A DNA stretch of 64,000 bases from Gyromitra esculenta (Eukaryota > Ascomycota > Pezizomycetes > Pezizales > Discinaceae): NCBI GenBank assembly GCA_038503075.1, contig JBCAML010000001.1, positions 2,232,001 through 2,296,000 on the forward strand, in the 5' to 3' direction. A program made the position numbers and the translations under genes. Positions within the stretch are counted from its first letter, which is position 1, and each line of letters begins with the position of its first letter. The notes beneath the pieces are model-generated. The model was not told the DNA's origin. It did not search any database and saw only the letters and a list, made by a program, of their open reading frames with translations. Shown here in pieces: positions 32,690 to 47,500 of the stretch.

Positions 32690-33867
32690 CTAGGTCATTT
32701 CTTTTCTTCCTAAAATCCTCCTCTCTAAATCATCAACCTTTTTGGTAATATCTCTAATTCCATCCAAAGAATCTTCCTTTGCCTCCTTCTGCAATCTATT
32801 GATCTCACCAAACTGGGTCTTTATAAAAGTCGGTATTGGAGCTTTCCCTGGTCCTTGGGTTTTGTCTATAGGTTGGTAATTATATACGACGATATCCTCT
32901 AGACACCTAGCAGCGGGACGTTGATATTTCTCCGATAAGACTAAAGGAGATTCGTGTTAGTTGTCTACAAAGAAGCTATCTGGAAGCAATAACGAAATAA
33001 TTACTAATGACATCTAATGTGAACGAATCCGTTGAGGTGGTGCCTAATTTATGGTACACTGAGACTTTGTCCGGCCACTCAATTGGCTTCAGTATCGTAT
33101 GTTAGCTTGCTTGCTCTTTCTTTTGTGTCCTAGTGCTGGCTTGTCATACGAGCTTGTAGTCTACTTTAATGCTCCTCAGAATTAACCCCAAACCCTTAGG
33201 CGTCCACAGTTCCGACCAAGCTTTTAGGTTGGCAGGGTCGTGATGCTTCGCGATGTTCCAGGCCCAGTTAATGCGCGAGGATTCGGCCCAGCGGGTGTAT
33301 ACAACGTTATTCACATGTGCTGGGGAGATATGAGGGATAACTTAGTTAGTATATGGGTAGCCGGAGATGATTTTTGATGTAATTGATGAGGTGAGGTGAA
33401 AGGTACCCTGTACAAGATTTTGTGAGAAAGGCTTCTAGCTCAGAGGTAGCGAGAGTATATAGGTACCATTGAGTCCTGAATACAGAAGAGAGAAAGAGAG
33501 AAAGAGAGAAATCAGTTTACTATTGTGTTTTTCCTAGACTGGGAGTTTCTGTTACCATATCGCCCCAGACGACATTGTGCCTATATAACCCTCTCCACTT
33601 CTCCCCTGTCAGAAATCCTTCGCTGGCGGCAACATATTCCCTCCAGTTCTTTGCCAAGTCCTTCAGAATATCACTCGCTTCCTTCGCTTCTTCGGTCGTT
33701 GTTCCATGGAAGAATAGTCGGCCAAGTCTCGATTTGGTCTCAGAGAGCCAACGAGAATTATTCGGCGGAGGTGCTTGCGAAGCTGTGGCGAGGGTCCGAA
33801 CACCAATTTTCCTTTTTATTGCCTGAGGGAGGCGACAGGGGAGGAGCCGCGGAAGCATTTCTAACAT
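32690..33867 (-). CDS. hotdog-fold thioesterase-like protein, one splice junction out of phase
   Basis: Blocks fit a fungal 4-hydroxybenzoyl-CoA-thioesterase-like (hotdog) family. The inferred exons are 33867-33556, 33475-33467, 33319-33150, 33086-33005 and 32940-32690. Features are an N-terminal mitochondrial-like presequence (RLPQAIKRKIGVRTLATAS), WLSETKSRLGRL, RHNVVWGDM, a nine-base microexon (DSM), HVNNVVYTRWAESSRINW, LWTPKGLGLILRSIK, STDSFTLDV, and the C-terminal RPAARCLEDIVVYNY. The hotdog hallmark spans the microexon. All other joins close, but microexon-to-exon 3 is one base short with any GT-AG pair I can find. It could be a one-base deletion, a sequence error or an odd splice. Substrate unknown. 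Confidence 0.7.
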
Positions 33868-36296
33868 GGCGAGAGTTGAGTTTTGATAATTGCCCTGGCA
33901 CCTGGAGGAGGACTTTGTCTAAAATTGCGGGGAAAGCAAGTCTATACCTACGAGTGCAGTTCCGTGAGGCCTCGGTAGAGTTTCCGGGATATCGGTATTT
34001 CCCCGATACATGTAATTTCTGCAATGCGTCAAAGCACGTCATGGCATTTACCGCTCATGTGAGCCCCCACAGTTTGATACTCCAACATCAAGTCTGCAGC
34101 TACGATAACACACAAATTAAATTATGGTCGCTGCAAATCCCCTGCGTTACGAGGTAAAGCGGATATATAAAGATCTCGTACGCCGGCTCCATAGATTTAA
34201 AGGAAGCTAAACATCTAAGCTGACCTAGTATTAAGCTCTACATGGGACGGGAATATCCGCTAGGCTATGATTACTTCAGGCCGAGATGCCATAATGCGTT
34301 TATGAGTAAGGCAACACTGACGGACCCGGAGGAAATTAGAAAGGGGATTGAAAAGGCCGAGTATCTTAAGAAAGGTCCGTATTTTTTCTATTATAGTCGT
34401 TCAAACAAGGGTTTGGAGCTGATACTGAAGCTGATAAACAGAGATCGCTGCACTGTATGCTTTCACGTTCTATGATACTTCGTTTAGGTAACCAAGATAT
34501 TGACTGGTAATTGTAGGTACCATGTGAAGAAGTATAGAGCAATGAATAAGGCATATGGCGCAGCTGCTGTTTGATGAGATGAATGCACTAGTACTATGGG
34601 ATATCACGCTCGGCTCAGTGGAGCTGTTTGTTGTCGTGAACTATTCTCTGTAGCGCAGTACCATAAAAAGTAATTCCGAACTTTAGGATGTTCGGCTTTT
34701 TTTTATCGAATCGGACTGGAATTGGTAGTGTAGTTCTTTTTGGAAGATTTTGAAGCCTTCCACTATGTAAACTCCGCAAGCCTTAAAATTCTTAAATATA
34801 AAAAATACTGGCGTGAAAGCAAGAGTCACTCGATTTCCCTACTACATGTTTCTCTCATCGTGGGCACTTCTTTTCTTCTTAAGTGTTCATCCGATCTTTC
34901 CTCACGCTTTTCCATCACACCCGCTCCGTTCTGGCTGGGTAACCACATAGGTACATAGGCATTTGGCTCTTATCGAGGGGTTAAAATAAGCTTTATGGAG
35001 GTAAGCTTATGGTCCCAACGATGTCATCGAGCAAAGCACTTAGTGGGTTGTTAAGGGAGCATTTCTTCTGGTAGCTGAAGATTCCATAATCCCGACACAC
35101 TGGGGTCGACTAATTTTCTAGAATTGTTACATAAATACGGGCTTATGGGGGTAGACCTGTGGGTGATTTTTTTTCTTTGTAGATCTTGCGAGCCTTAGGG
35201 TTTAGTGAGGGTGACAAACCTACCAAAGCTTCCCTCGCTCCTCAGAAATACACCCGGCGTGGGAAATGGGGACTTAGCGGAGACAGAATATTGAACTCGG
35301 CTAACCCAAGGATTGGTTTTATTTTTATTTCTTTATTCGAGGATTGGCAGTGGTTTGGTGTTCTTTTGTGCTTAATACAAAATTTCTAGAAGCCCAATCA
35401 CTCGTAAAGAACCAGGATGACAAGGAGATGGGCGATCCAAGGGCCTCAACGGACTTATTATGGAGGGTCTTGTTCTGGTCGGAGGAGTTTTGCGACTGAA
35501 ACGTTTCAGACAACCCCCAAAACAACAACAACAAACCCATTGTGAGTCTGTCTTTTCACCTCCAGGAATCCCATACCTCAACGCCCCACTGTCTGCTGCA
35601 ACACCCCTCCACATCTCCGGCATCCTGAGCTTCCCCCTTCTGCAGAGCACCACCACAACCCCGTGACGCTTTGCCATCGCTGGCCGGTCGTTCGCCATCT
35701 CTACCCCATCGAATATCCATCATCCCCCCCACAAACCCCCCTGTGGCACACACACTATCTCTACCACCGCCGTCGTTGCCGTTATTGATCTTTTGTTAGC
35801 TGAGGTTATTCCATTTCCCCTGCCGGTGTCTGGACTAACCTTAACTTAATCAAGGCAGCTGGACAGAGATATTCTTCTTATTTTGTTCACAGAAACCGAT
35901 CCTACGACCCTTCTTACGAAACTTGGGTCTTGCGAAAGAACCACCTTCCACCTCTCCAGCAACCCTATCTTTGGGGCCAAACGTCGAAATCCACCGGCGC
36001 GGCCGCACGTTGCCGAAATTGGCCTAGAAGTAGGAGTGGATCGCCATCTTGCATTGTTGCGATAGTTTAGCTTGAGGCTCTCTCCGACACCAATCGTCTT
36101 GTGGTTATAAACAAAACCGGAGGTGCAGGTGGTACCTCTCTAAATGTTTCGACGAAGGTTACGGTTACAAGAAACAATTATACAGAGCTGAACGGGAGAT
36201 CCTCTAGGATCGCACCTACATCCCAAGAAAAAGAAAAGAAAAAATAGAACCCCGAGCCAACTGGTCCGACCGCTGTCGCTGTCGAATACTACCCGA
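33868..36296. other. intergenic, including CCR4 upstream region
   Basis: 2.4 kb between divergent genes. The part from about 35450 to 36290 is pyrimidine- and CA-rich with proline-codon-like runs and is plausibly the promoter and long 5' leader of CCR4. Short frames around 33525-34157 and 34740-34958 were not accepted. Confidence 0.45.
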
Positions 36297-38710
36297 ATGG
36301 CAGATGGTTATGCCTATCAACAGCAGGGGCCCTTCAATTATCCGCAACAAAGACTCCGAAGAGGAACCCCCCCTCAAACCCCCTCCCCTACCCGATCCCC
36401 CGCTCCACAGTCCCCCGGAGGCTATCTCTATCACCAAAGTCAGCAGACCCATCCCCACGCAATGATGAATGCACAGACCCAGCGGAGTTACATGCCACAA
36501 CAAAACATGGCCAAATTTTTCCCAATGGGGCAGCCGCATAATCAGCAGGTTGATCATTCAGTAAATCATGTGCAGAACAATGCTGGTAACAATTCTATGG
36601 TGGGGGGGCATTCGCATTCGTACTCTGGCGGGGGGATGGGGAACCAAGCGTACAATTCACCTCAACACGTCCCCAACGGGACACCAACCAACCTCCAAGC
36701 TACGTCCCAGCACTGGCAAGAGCAGCAGAGCCTTGTTGCAACATCTCGTGCGTCTAGTACACCTCACCACCACGCTCGTCAGGTAGCTTTATTAAACAAG
36801 AACTCGAGCGCCCAAGTTACTGGTGGTGTGAACCCGAGCTCATACCAGCCCGTGAACGGTCAACATCGGAAAGACGGACCCCCTGCGGATGTATCTGAAG
36901 CTAAGAAGGGCGAAAACGGTGAGATTGAGCGTCAAGACTGGAAGGCTCTGGATTTAGGTGGACAAGGCCTGCGCGCACTCTCCAACGCTCTTTTTCAATA
37001 TACCTTTCTGGACAAGCTCTACATAAATCACAATAAACTCACAGAACTTCCATCTGCTATTGGGCGCTTGAAGTTGTTGCAACTTTTGGACGCGTCTGGT
37101 AACCAACTTACCGAGCTTCCACCTGAGTTGGGAATGTTGACAAACTTGAAAACCTTGTTCATTTTCGATAACCAACTTACTACATTGCCTTACGAACTAG
37201 GATCATTGTATCAATTAGAAGTGCTAGGTATCGAGGGAAATCCGATGCAAGAGGGGTTGAAACAAACCATGATTAAAGAAGGGACTAAAGCAGTTATTAT
37301 GAGCCTTCGGGAGACAATGCCAAGTACGGACTCAGCGCCTCCCTTTAGTAGCGGCTCGGATTTGTATTTAGGGTATGGTCACTTACTAACACTCGGATAG
37401 GTTCTCTACCTCCCGCTGAGCGAGACTGGATCGTGTTGGATGATACTACCAAGAACGACGCAAAGGCTCAGGCAGACAAGTTTCAAGTCCTCTGTTACAA
37501 TATTCTCGCCGAAAAATATGCGACGCCATCAATGTATGGATATGCACCATCGTGGGTTGTTCAGTGGGATTATCGTAAGGCTATGATTAAGGATCAGTTG
37601 CTAGATTCAAAGGCAGAAATCATCTGTTTGCAAGAGGTCGACTTGGAAAGTTTCTCCGAGTACTTTATGCCTGAGTTGGCCATAGCGGAATACAAAGGTG
37701 TCTATTACCAGAAAAGTCGAGCAAAGACCATGACCGAACAAGAGAAGAAGTCAGTGGATGGATGTGCCACTTTCTTCAAGAGTAACAAGTCAGTATTTCA
37801 TTTCCGAGTGAACTAGAATTAGAAAAACACAAGGTACATGCTGACGGTAAACTATGTGGTAGGTTCATGCTCCTCGACAAACAGGTTATCGACTTTAGCT
37901 CCTCGGCAATCCAAAGAGAGGATATGAAGAAAACCGCCGACATCTACAACCGCGTTATGCCTAAAGACAATATTGCTGTGATTACCTTTATCGAGAATAA
38001 GCAAACCGGTAGCCGCATGATTGTCGCTAATGTTCACATCTTCTGGGACCCCCAATTTCGCGACGTTAAGCTCGTACAGGTCGCAATGCTTATGGAGGAG
38101 CTCACAAGATATGCCGATAAATGGGCTAAAATGCCGCGGACGAGTAACAAGACCGGAACCAACAAAAGCGAAGTGCCTGACGATGTGCTAGCACCCACCT
38201 ATGCAACCGGCTCCGCAATCCCTTTGATCATTTGCGGCGACTTTAATTCGATAGCTGATTCGGGGGTGTACGAATTATTATCACGAGGCACTCTGGCAAG
38301 CGATCACGATGATTTAACGGGTAGAACATACGGTAACTTTACGAAAGACGGGATGAGTCACCCCTTTTCGTTGAAAAGTAGTTATTCGAATATCGGGGAG
38401 TTGAGATTTACGAACTATACACCGGGATTTACGGGAGTTATTGATTACGTTTGGTATACAACGAATAATCTAAATGTTTCGGGATTGATGGGCGATGTGG
38501 ACATAGACTATTTGGCGAGGGTTCCTGGGTTCCCTAACGTTCATTTCCCCAGCGAGTAAGTTTTTATAATCTCCCCACAGATATGATACGTGGATACTAA
38601 CATGGAATAGTCACATTTATCTGCAGGCCGAGTTTACAGTCAAGCCCCCGCGGAAGGAGATTGTCAAGCCGCCCCCACCAGATTTCGGTACCTCGTCATC
38701 ACGAAAGTAA
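36297..38710 (+). CDS. CCR4: CCR4 deadenylase (LRR plus exonuclease-endonuclease-phosphatase domain)
   Basis: Four exons: 36297-37347, 37401-37788, 37863-38555 and 38611-38710; total 2232 bases, 743 aa. The first intron has a perfect TACTAAC branch site. N-terminal 200 residues are Gln/Pro/Asn rich. Leucine-rich repeats follow (LDLGGQGLRALSNALF, NHNKLTELPSAIGRL, SGNQLTELPPELG, DNQLTTLPYELG). The EEP nuclease domain begins RDWIVLDD-FQVLCYNILAEKYAT. It carries ICLQEVD, NVHIFWDP, IICGDFNS and the final DHIYLQAEF. Ccr4 is the main poly(A)-shortening nuclease of the CCR4-NOT complex, in cytoplasm and nucleus; the LRRs bind Caf1. All catalytic blocks look intact. Confidence 0.93.
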
Positions 38711-40616
38711 TGAAGTAGATCAGGCTATTAGCGTAGGGATGGGATATATACTTATGGGGCAAAAGGCATTGAAAAGAAAAAAAAAGAGGAATGGGATTTC
38801 CGTGGAAGGGTGGGGGAAGGGGCGTAACTCTGAAGCTAGCATCACTTTGGGCGTCGTTTTTTGTACTCTTTTGTTCGTTGTTTTTCCTTTGTGAATGGAT
38901 TTTCGATCGCGCGTCGTTTCTATTTCTATGCAGTGAACAACATACTGCTGTCTGTTCTTTTCTCGTTTATTCATCATTATCCCCACTCCGCTTTTACATT
39001 CTTATTCTGCACCCTTTAGTCTCTGTCCCCCTCCTTGCCTTGTCTCCCAATTATCTACCTCCAAACGTACTGCTACGATACCGATCACCGAGTTTCTGTT
39101 ATGGGATGAGTAGAGGAACAGGGGAAGGGGCGAGGGGAATTACCCATTTTTTGCTCCGCGTCGTTGGGATTTCAGTTCTATTTAGTTGTCGCTGTTTGCA
39201 TGTACTAGGGTTTCGGTGGGGGTTTTCATTAGTATCTGATTGTCTATGAAATGCGTTTCGATTTCGATCTTTTGTATCTGAGTGATCAGAGGCTTCATGT
39301 TTTATTTCTCCCCTATTCCCCACTTTTCTTCTATTTTTATTAAAAATCTTTGTTGATCTGGATCTATATACTCTGCTGATTTTTTCCCCTTCTTTCCTTC
39401 AATGTGTTACTATGAATTAGTTCCTTTGATCGTGATCTTATGGTGGAGGATGGTACAGTAGTGGTTTTTTTCTCTCAAAAGAATGAGGTTTCTAGGGCTT
39501 TTTTTTGTGCTATGAACTTTACTAAGGGAGGTTTTTCTTGGTGCATAAAATGGATGGCGCACTTATGGGGTGGTAGCCTAGTTGATTTATTACGAAGTTA
39601 CGAGGTTGCGAGCGGGCGAGTGGTGATACGAAGGCGATATTCCAATGGGTGAATAGGCCGCAATCTATCTCCTGTTCTGGGTTATCGTATGTGGTTAGCA
39701 GCATTTCGCTCAGGTCTTGTTGGTGCCGGTTCTATGTTATTGCCATCATATTAGTGAATTGTTCTCACTTTCTACGTGTGGGTTGCCGTGAGAGTTGAGT
39801 TTCAGTCTACATGTAGTTTTAGGGAACCAGCCTTGTACCACAGTACCAGCAGAATTATAATGTAACGGCAATAGATTACGAGTATATATGTAGCTGATTG
39901 TAGGTCAATTATATATACACGCATCTATGAAAGATACCACTGTTTTTTTTTTACTGCATAGTCTAATCGTAACTGGGAAAATGTGGGTGCTCTTTTACTG
40001 TGATGAACCTTTATACCGTTATAGTAAGCAGGTACTCTACGTAGCGAATAAATCAACATTTAACATATGAAAAACCAAAGACGCATTACACAAGACATTT
40101 CAATCTCGAAGAATAGATTAGGCATAGCAGCAAGGATATTGAACTGAAGGAATTGCTCAAATCCCGGAATTTTCAAACCTCGCTGACCGAAACTAGAGAT
40201 CACAAGCGTTATTTGAGTGATTGATCGGGCGTTTTGCGGCGAGGAAAGTGGCCACCCGAAGAGGCAGGCTAATAGGAATAACTATTCCATTTAATGTGGA
40301 AGATTCGATTCGTATTCTCGCTAATAGTACGTACGTACTACCCATGTCATCGTAGGTACATTGTCCATTGACATATGCATAGTATGAAGTAATGGCCGAA
40401 AATGCATAGTACGGTATCCGTATTATCTCAAGCTATTTGGCTATTAGGAGTTCTCTATTTCGAAAACTATCCCCCACTCAAGCTTACATAGTCGCAGCTA
40501 CTTCCCCATATCTACCTTCCATGCTTGAATATTTATAATTACAAACCAACATCTACACCCGCAGATCCTGACTCTTCATCAGCAAACCACTAACAAAATA
40601 CTACTAAGCCATCCCA
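38711..40616. other. CCR4 3' flank and intergenic region
   Basis: 1.9 kb. From about 38770 to 39400 it is T/C rich, suggesting a long 3' UTR. The remainder is AT-rich with no supported gene. Confidence 0.4.
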
Positions 40617-40931
40617 ATGATCCCAACCACCAAAACAAGCAACAGCTCTATGCACGAGAGCTTTAGCTCGTTTAATAAAGATTTACGGGGCCTTAGACGC
40701 CTTGTGAATCAGCACATGAAACTGATAGGGGATAGGTGGTTCAAGCCCGACCAGTCAGACTCGAAAAATCAACTCCATTTAGAAAAGAGGCTTGAATTGC
40801 TTAGGGAAGAGCTAGAGAGATTTGAAAAGAATTCACCCACATACTGGGGGGTTTCTAGAATGGCACAGAGAATGGATAGACATTTAAAGTATACGAGAGG
40901 CAGATTAAGACTTCAACATGATTTAGATTAG
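40617..40931 (+). CDS. small hypothetical protein
   Basis: A 104-codon frame opening at an ATG preceded by an A/C-rich leader (ACTAAGCCATCCCA). The product is highly charged and predicted helical, with a serine-rich start and a coiled-coil-like centre (LEKRLELLREELERFEK). No family recognised. Isolation and modest length leave open that it is a chance frame; amino-acid composition favours a real small gene. Confidence 0.4.
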   Translation: MIPTTKTSNSSMHESFSSFNKDLRGLRRLVNQHMKLIGDRWFKPDQSDSKNQLHLEKRLELLREELERFEKNSPTYWGVSRMAQRMDRHLKYTRGRLRLQHDLD

Positions 40932-41559
40932 AGCTTGGCGTGGGGAGACTGCAAGTTTTTGGTAGGAACTAATCCAAGACGAATGTTAACGTATATACAA
41001 GTGTCTCTGAGCACTAAAAATGCTACATATAATAATAAATTAGCGTAAAATTCATAGAATCTCTTGGCTGTGGCTTGTGTTTAGCTAAATGTAGACTGTT
41101 TGACAAAGAGTCTGGGGGATCATTGTAAAATACAGGCAGGGTTTTTGAGAAAACTATACAGAAATGCGTACATAAGTATAGATAAATCGATCTTCACCTA
41201 GTTATTCACTTTGATCTTATCACCATAGCCCGCAATTGATCATGCATTATCTCTTACCTTGGGTAGGTCACTAGTCTGGCCCGCCCCTTGCCTTGCTCGT
41301 GGCACTAATAGACTGAAAAATCAAAAACCTGGATCGCTATTCATGAATGTGCATTAACCACCCCGAGAAGTTCCCCAAGCTATTCGTCCCAACCTAAAAC
41401 ATGATCAGAAACGCAAAAATCTAATGAAAGTAAAGAAAAATTTCTCAAGTTTTCAACCCCCGCCTAGCACATGCTCTTAACCAGAACATTAACGCTAAAG
41501 ACCAGTTACCAAACTACATCTCAGCCCTTTCTATTCAAATCAACCTTACGTATACTTGT
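40932..41559. other. intergenic, no gene seen
   Basis: AT-rich spacer between the small hypothetical gene and the SEC23-like pseudogene. Confidence 0.4.
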
Positions 41560-44077
<2,518 letters not shown>

Positions 44078-44573
44078 CTGCGGTCAAAATAAGGAACCTC
44101 GCTGGTTTTCAGTTCTCAGAATGATGGGAAGTAACGGATACGGTAGATAGTGCTTAACAGAGATGAGGCAGCATCAAATTTGCGGAGAGTAAAAGAGGAC
44201 GTGATGGCGAAAGAGGACAGATGAGTAGTCAGAGAGAACGCTAGATGGTATCTTATCTGGAGTTTAAGACGATGACCCGTCCTAAAAATAATCCGTACCA
44301 TTACCCCCTACATCACATGAATTCCCCAGCTCCGATTAAATCCGGTCAATGACAAAAGTCCCCCAAAAATAATCGATAATAGAAAAAATTCCAAAAGTTA
44401 AGCCAATGACCCGGATATCGGAACACCCAGAACTATCGTACACGGCACCTGTAAAATTGGAACAGTGACATGGGGAAATACAAGATAGAAATTACACGAA
44501 GTACCCCTTTCCTTTCCCACCAACCCATGATCATCACGCCCATAATTCTATACAATCATTACTCTTTACCGAA
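44078..44573. other. spacer between SMC1 and the SEC23-like pseudogene
   Basis: Upstream side of the SEC23-like pseudogene and 3' flank of SMC1; both genes lie on the minus strand. No feature seen. Confidence 0.4.
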
Positions 44574-47500
44574 TCAAGCATCCACGTACTTCCTTAAATC
44601 CAGCCTACCATAGAATAATATCAGTAAACCTGACGGGCAAACCAAATCTAAATAAGGACTAAAAGAGTAGACTTACGTAAGACTCTTAGAACTACACTCG
44701 ACCTGGTCCCTAAAAATACCTACAAGTGCCTCGCTTTGTTGAAACAACCCTGTCTTCAAGCTGATGACGATGAACTGAAATCCAGGCCCGGCATGATTTC
44801 TGATGTAATTCGAAATCTTCTGGACATTAGCGTTATCCAACGCCGCGTCAACCTCATCAAGGACAAAGAATGGACTAGGTTGATATGAGTGGACGGCAAA
44901 GAGAAGTGCCAGTGCGGCCATGGTCTTTTCTCCTCCAGAAAGGTGCTCCATGTCACGGAAACGCTTCATAGGAGGCATAGCATGATATTTAATGCCGTCC
45001 AAATAAGGCTCGTCGCTGTCTTCCATATCAAGATATGCTGTCCCACCCAAAGGGAAATCGCTACTCTTGGTAAGGTCTTTGTACACCGGACCAATCTGCT
45101 CAGAAATATGTGTGAAAGCCTTATTAAACAGCTCGTACCTGCAGCCCACCACGAGCATTAATATACGACTTATCTAAAATCTTTCACAAAAAACATTAAA
45201 CATACCGTTTATCTTTAACTGTCTGAAACTTATCCTTTGCCTTCTTCGCCTCTTTCCTGGAATTCTCAAAATCTTTCTCCGTGTCATGAAGCCTATTTTC
45301 GACACCTTCTAGTCTCTCAATAGCCTTCATATTTGGAGCCATGCGATCAAGTTCTGCACTAAGAATCTTAATCTTCTCTAGCAATTGCTCTTCGACCTGC
45401 TCTTCACCGTTCTATTGACGTGTTAGCACAGCCTTGAAACGAAAAGTCGAGTGAGAGCTCATGCAGCATACCTCCTTCAAATCATCGTCTAAATCCTCAA
45501 AATCAACCTCAATTCCATAGTCTTGGACCTCAACTTTCTGAACCGCACTAGCGCTTGGGTCTTCGTCTTCGTCTACATCCATAGCATCCGGGTCATTTTG
45601 CTGAAGGGCGTCATCGAGTGGTAAATTGTCTATAGCCACTGACTCGTCGGTCAAGGGAATTTCAATCTCTTCCAATTTACACCTTCTAAGGACAGCATAT
45701 CGCCCCGCAGAATTCCGCTCAATCTCCCCTTCCTGCATAACTAATTAGTTTCATATTTGAACAAATAACAAGTCCGGGGTCCGTACCAATCCAGCAATAT
45801 TCTTGGAAGTCTCATCTAAATCCTTACTTCTCTTCCCCACTTCCCGCCTTAGTTCGTTGACTCTCTCCGCCCGACTCTCTAACGCAACTTTCCTCCCTTC
45901 TAACTCCTCCTTCAACACCTCCAGCTCTGCTGAAAGCACATCCATCTGTTCTTCAATTTGATTTTTCTCGTCCTCCAACTCTGATACAAGGTCTTGATCC
46001 CGCTGCCAGTTCTTCTCCAGGTTCGCAATCCGCTCAGTCGTTTGCCGAAGTCGTTGTGTCTCGAAGGTAAGTTGATTCTCGAGCTTGGAGATCTGTGTTC
46101 TAAATTCGAGTCGCTTTTGCGCGGCCTCCTGCTGAAGCGAACCTTGGCGCTTTTCATAAGATCGAATGTCTTCATAGCTAAGACGTCTGCAGAAGTCTGC
46201 AAAGATCTCATCTTCGGCTTCTGAGACGACAGATTCAAGCGATTCGACCCCTGTCCGGAGTTCATCGAGAGATTTTGTGGCTTCATCTAATTTAGGTTGA
46301 AGCGCCTGAAGTTGCCGTTGAGTATGCGCAACCTCCCTCTTCTTACTATCCAGATTCCTCTCAATATGAGTCAATTCCTCACGGCTATATGCGAGTCGTT
46401 GCTCTAGTCCCGTCAATTCACCCTCCAAAGTCTCTTCCTGTGTGCCACGACGATTCTTCGGCAGCGCGTTAATTTGCGCAACCAAATTATCCTTCAATCT
46501 TCGCAGGTTCTCGACTTCCTGATCTTCCCAGCGGCGTCCGCCAGGTCCGCTGCTCCGCCCACCAGTCATCAACCCACCCTTGTGGATAACTGTGCCGTCT
46601 AATGTAACCGCTTTAACTTCTAAACCCTTCTCGTAACATATATACTTCGCAACCTCTAAATCCTCGCATACTACTGCATTACCACAAGCGTATTGCATGG
46701 CGCGCTCAACAGAAGACTCGAATTCGATAGTGTCGATAGCCATGCGCATACCACGGTGCATACCCTTCAAGTTCGAGTTCAGCGGCTTAACCTGGATTGT
46801 ATCAAGCGGGACAAACGTTGCTTGACCTGCACGTTGATCACGGAGATACTCGATACAGTCCTTTGCGGTCTTTTCATTATCAACAATGACCGCATCGAAA
46901 TGTCTTCCAAGTACGGTGCTGACAGCCTCCTGGTATTTTTTCATCTTCGGCTTACATAGCTCAGAGACTCTTCCCTTAACCCCAGGGAAGATGCGTTTCA
47001 GCGCAGAGATAGTCTCTTTCATCCTAACCTCTCTCTCAGATTGTCGGCGCCCATCATCAGCCTCTAAGAGCTTGGTGAGGCAGTCTTGCAGCTTTTCGTC
47101 GAGCTCGGTATGTTTTTGTGCGTTCCGGAGACGCTCGGAAGTCATAGCGTTGTATTCTTTCTTTTTTGCGTCGATATCTTGGACAACCTGGTCAACAATA
47201 GATTTACTCTGCTTTCGTCTTTCGTCTAAGTCTACTACCTCGCCTTCTAGTTTGCTGAGCTGCCATTGCGAAGATTCTACTTTGCTCTTCAGACTATTTA
47301 CAGTCTCAACATCGGTTTTCTGCTGGCGGTTGAAGTTATCGATCTTAATCTGTTCACCAGCAATCTTGGTATTGACACGTTCGCGGAGCTTGTTGTACTC
47401 CGCCAGATCCGCTTCTGATAGGGCCATTCCTGTCTCCTCGGCGAGTTTCATCTGCTCGTCCTCAAATTTAGTTTGTGCCCTCTGCACGATTCCCAATTCC

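Noticed and set aside
33525..34157. 210-codon plus-strand frame
   Set aside because: It is antisense to the first exon of the hotdog gene and has no family features or good start context.
38791..39249. 152-codon plus-strand frame after CCR4
   Set aside because: T/C-rich 3' flank gives a Phe/Leu/Ser-rich artefact; it overlaps an opposite frame of similar quality.
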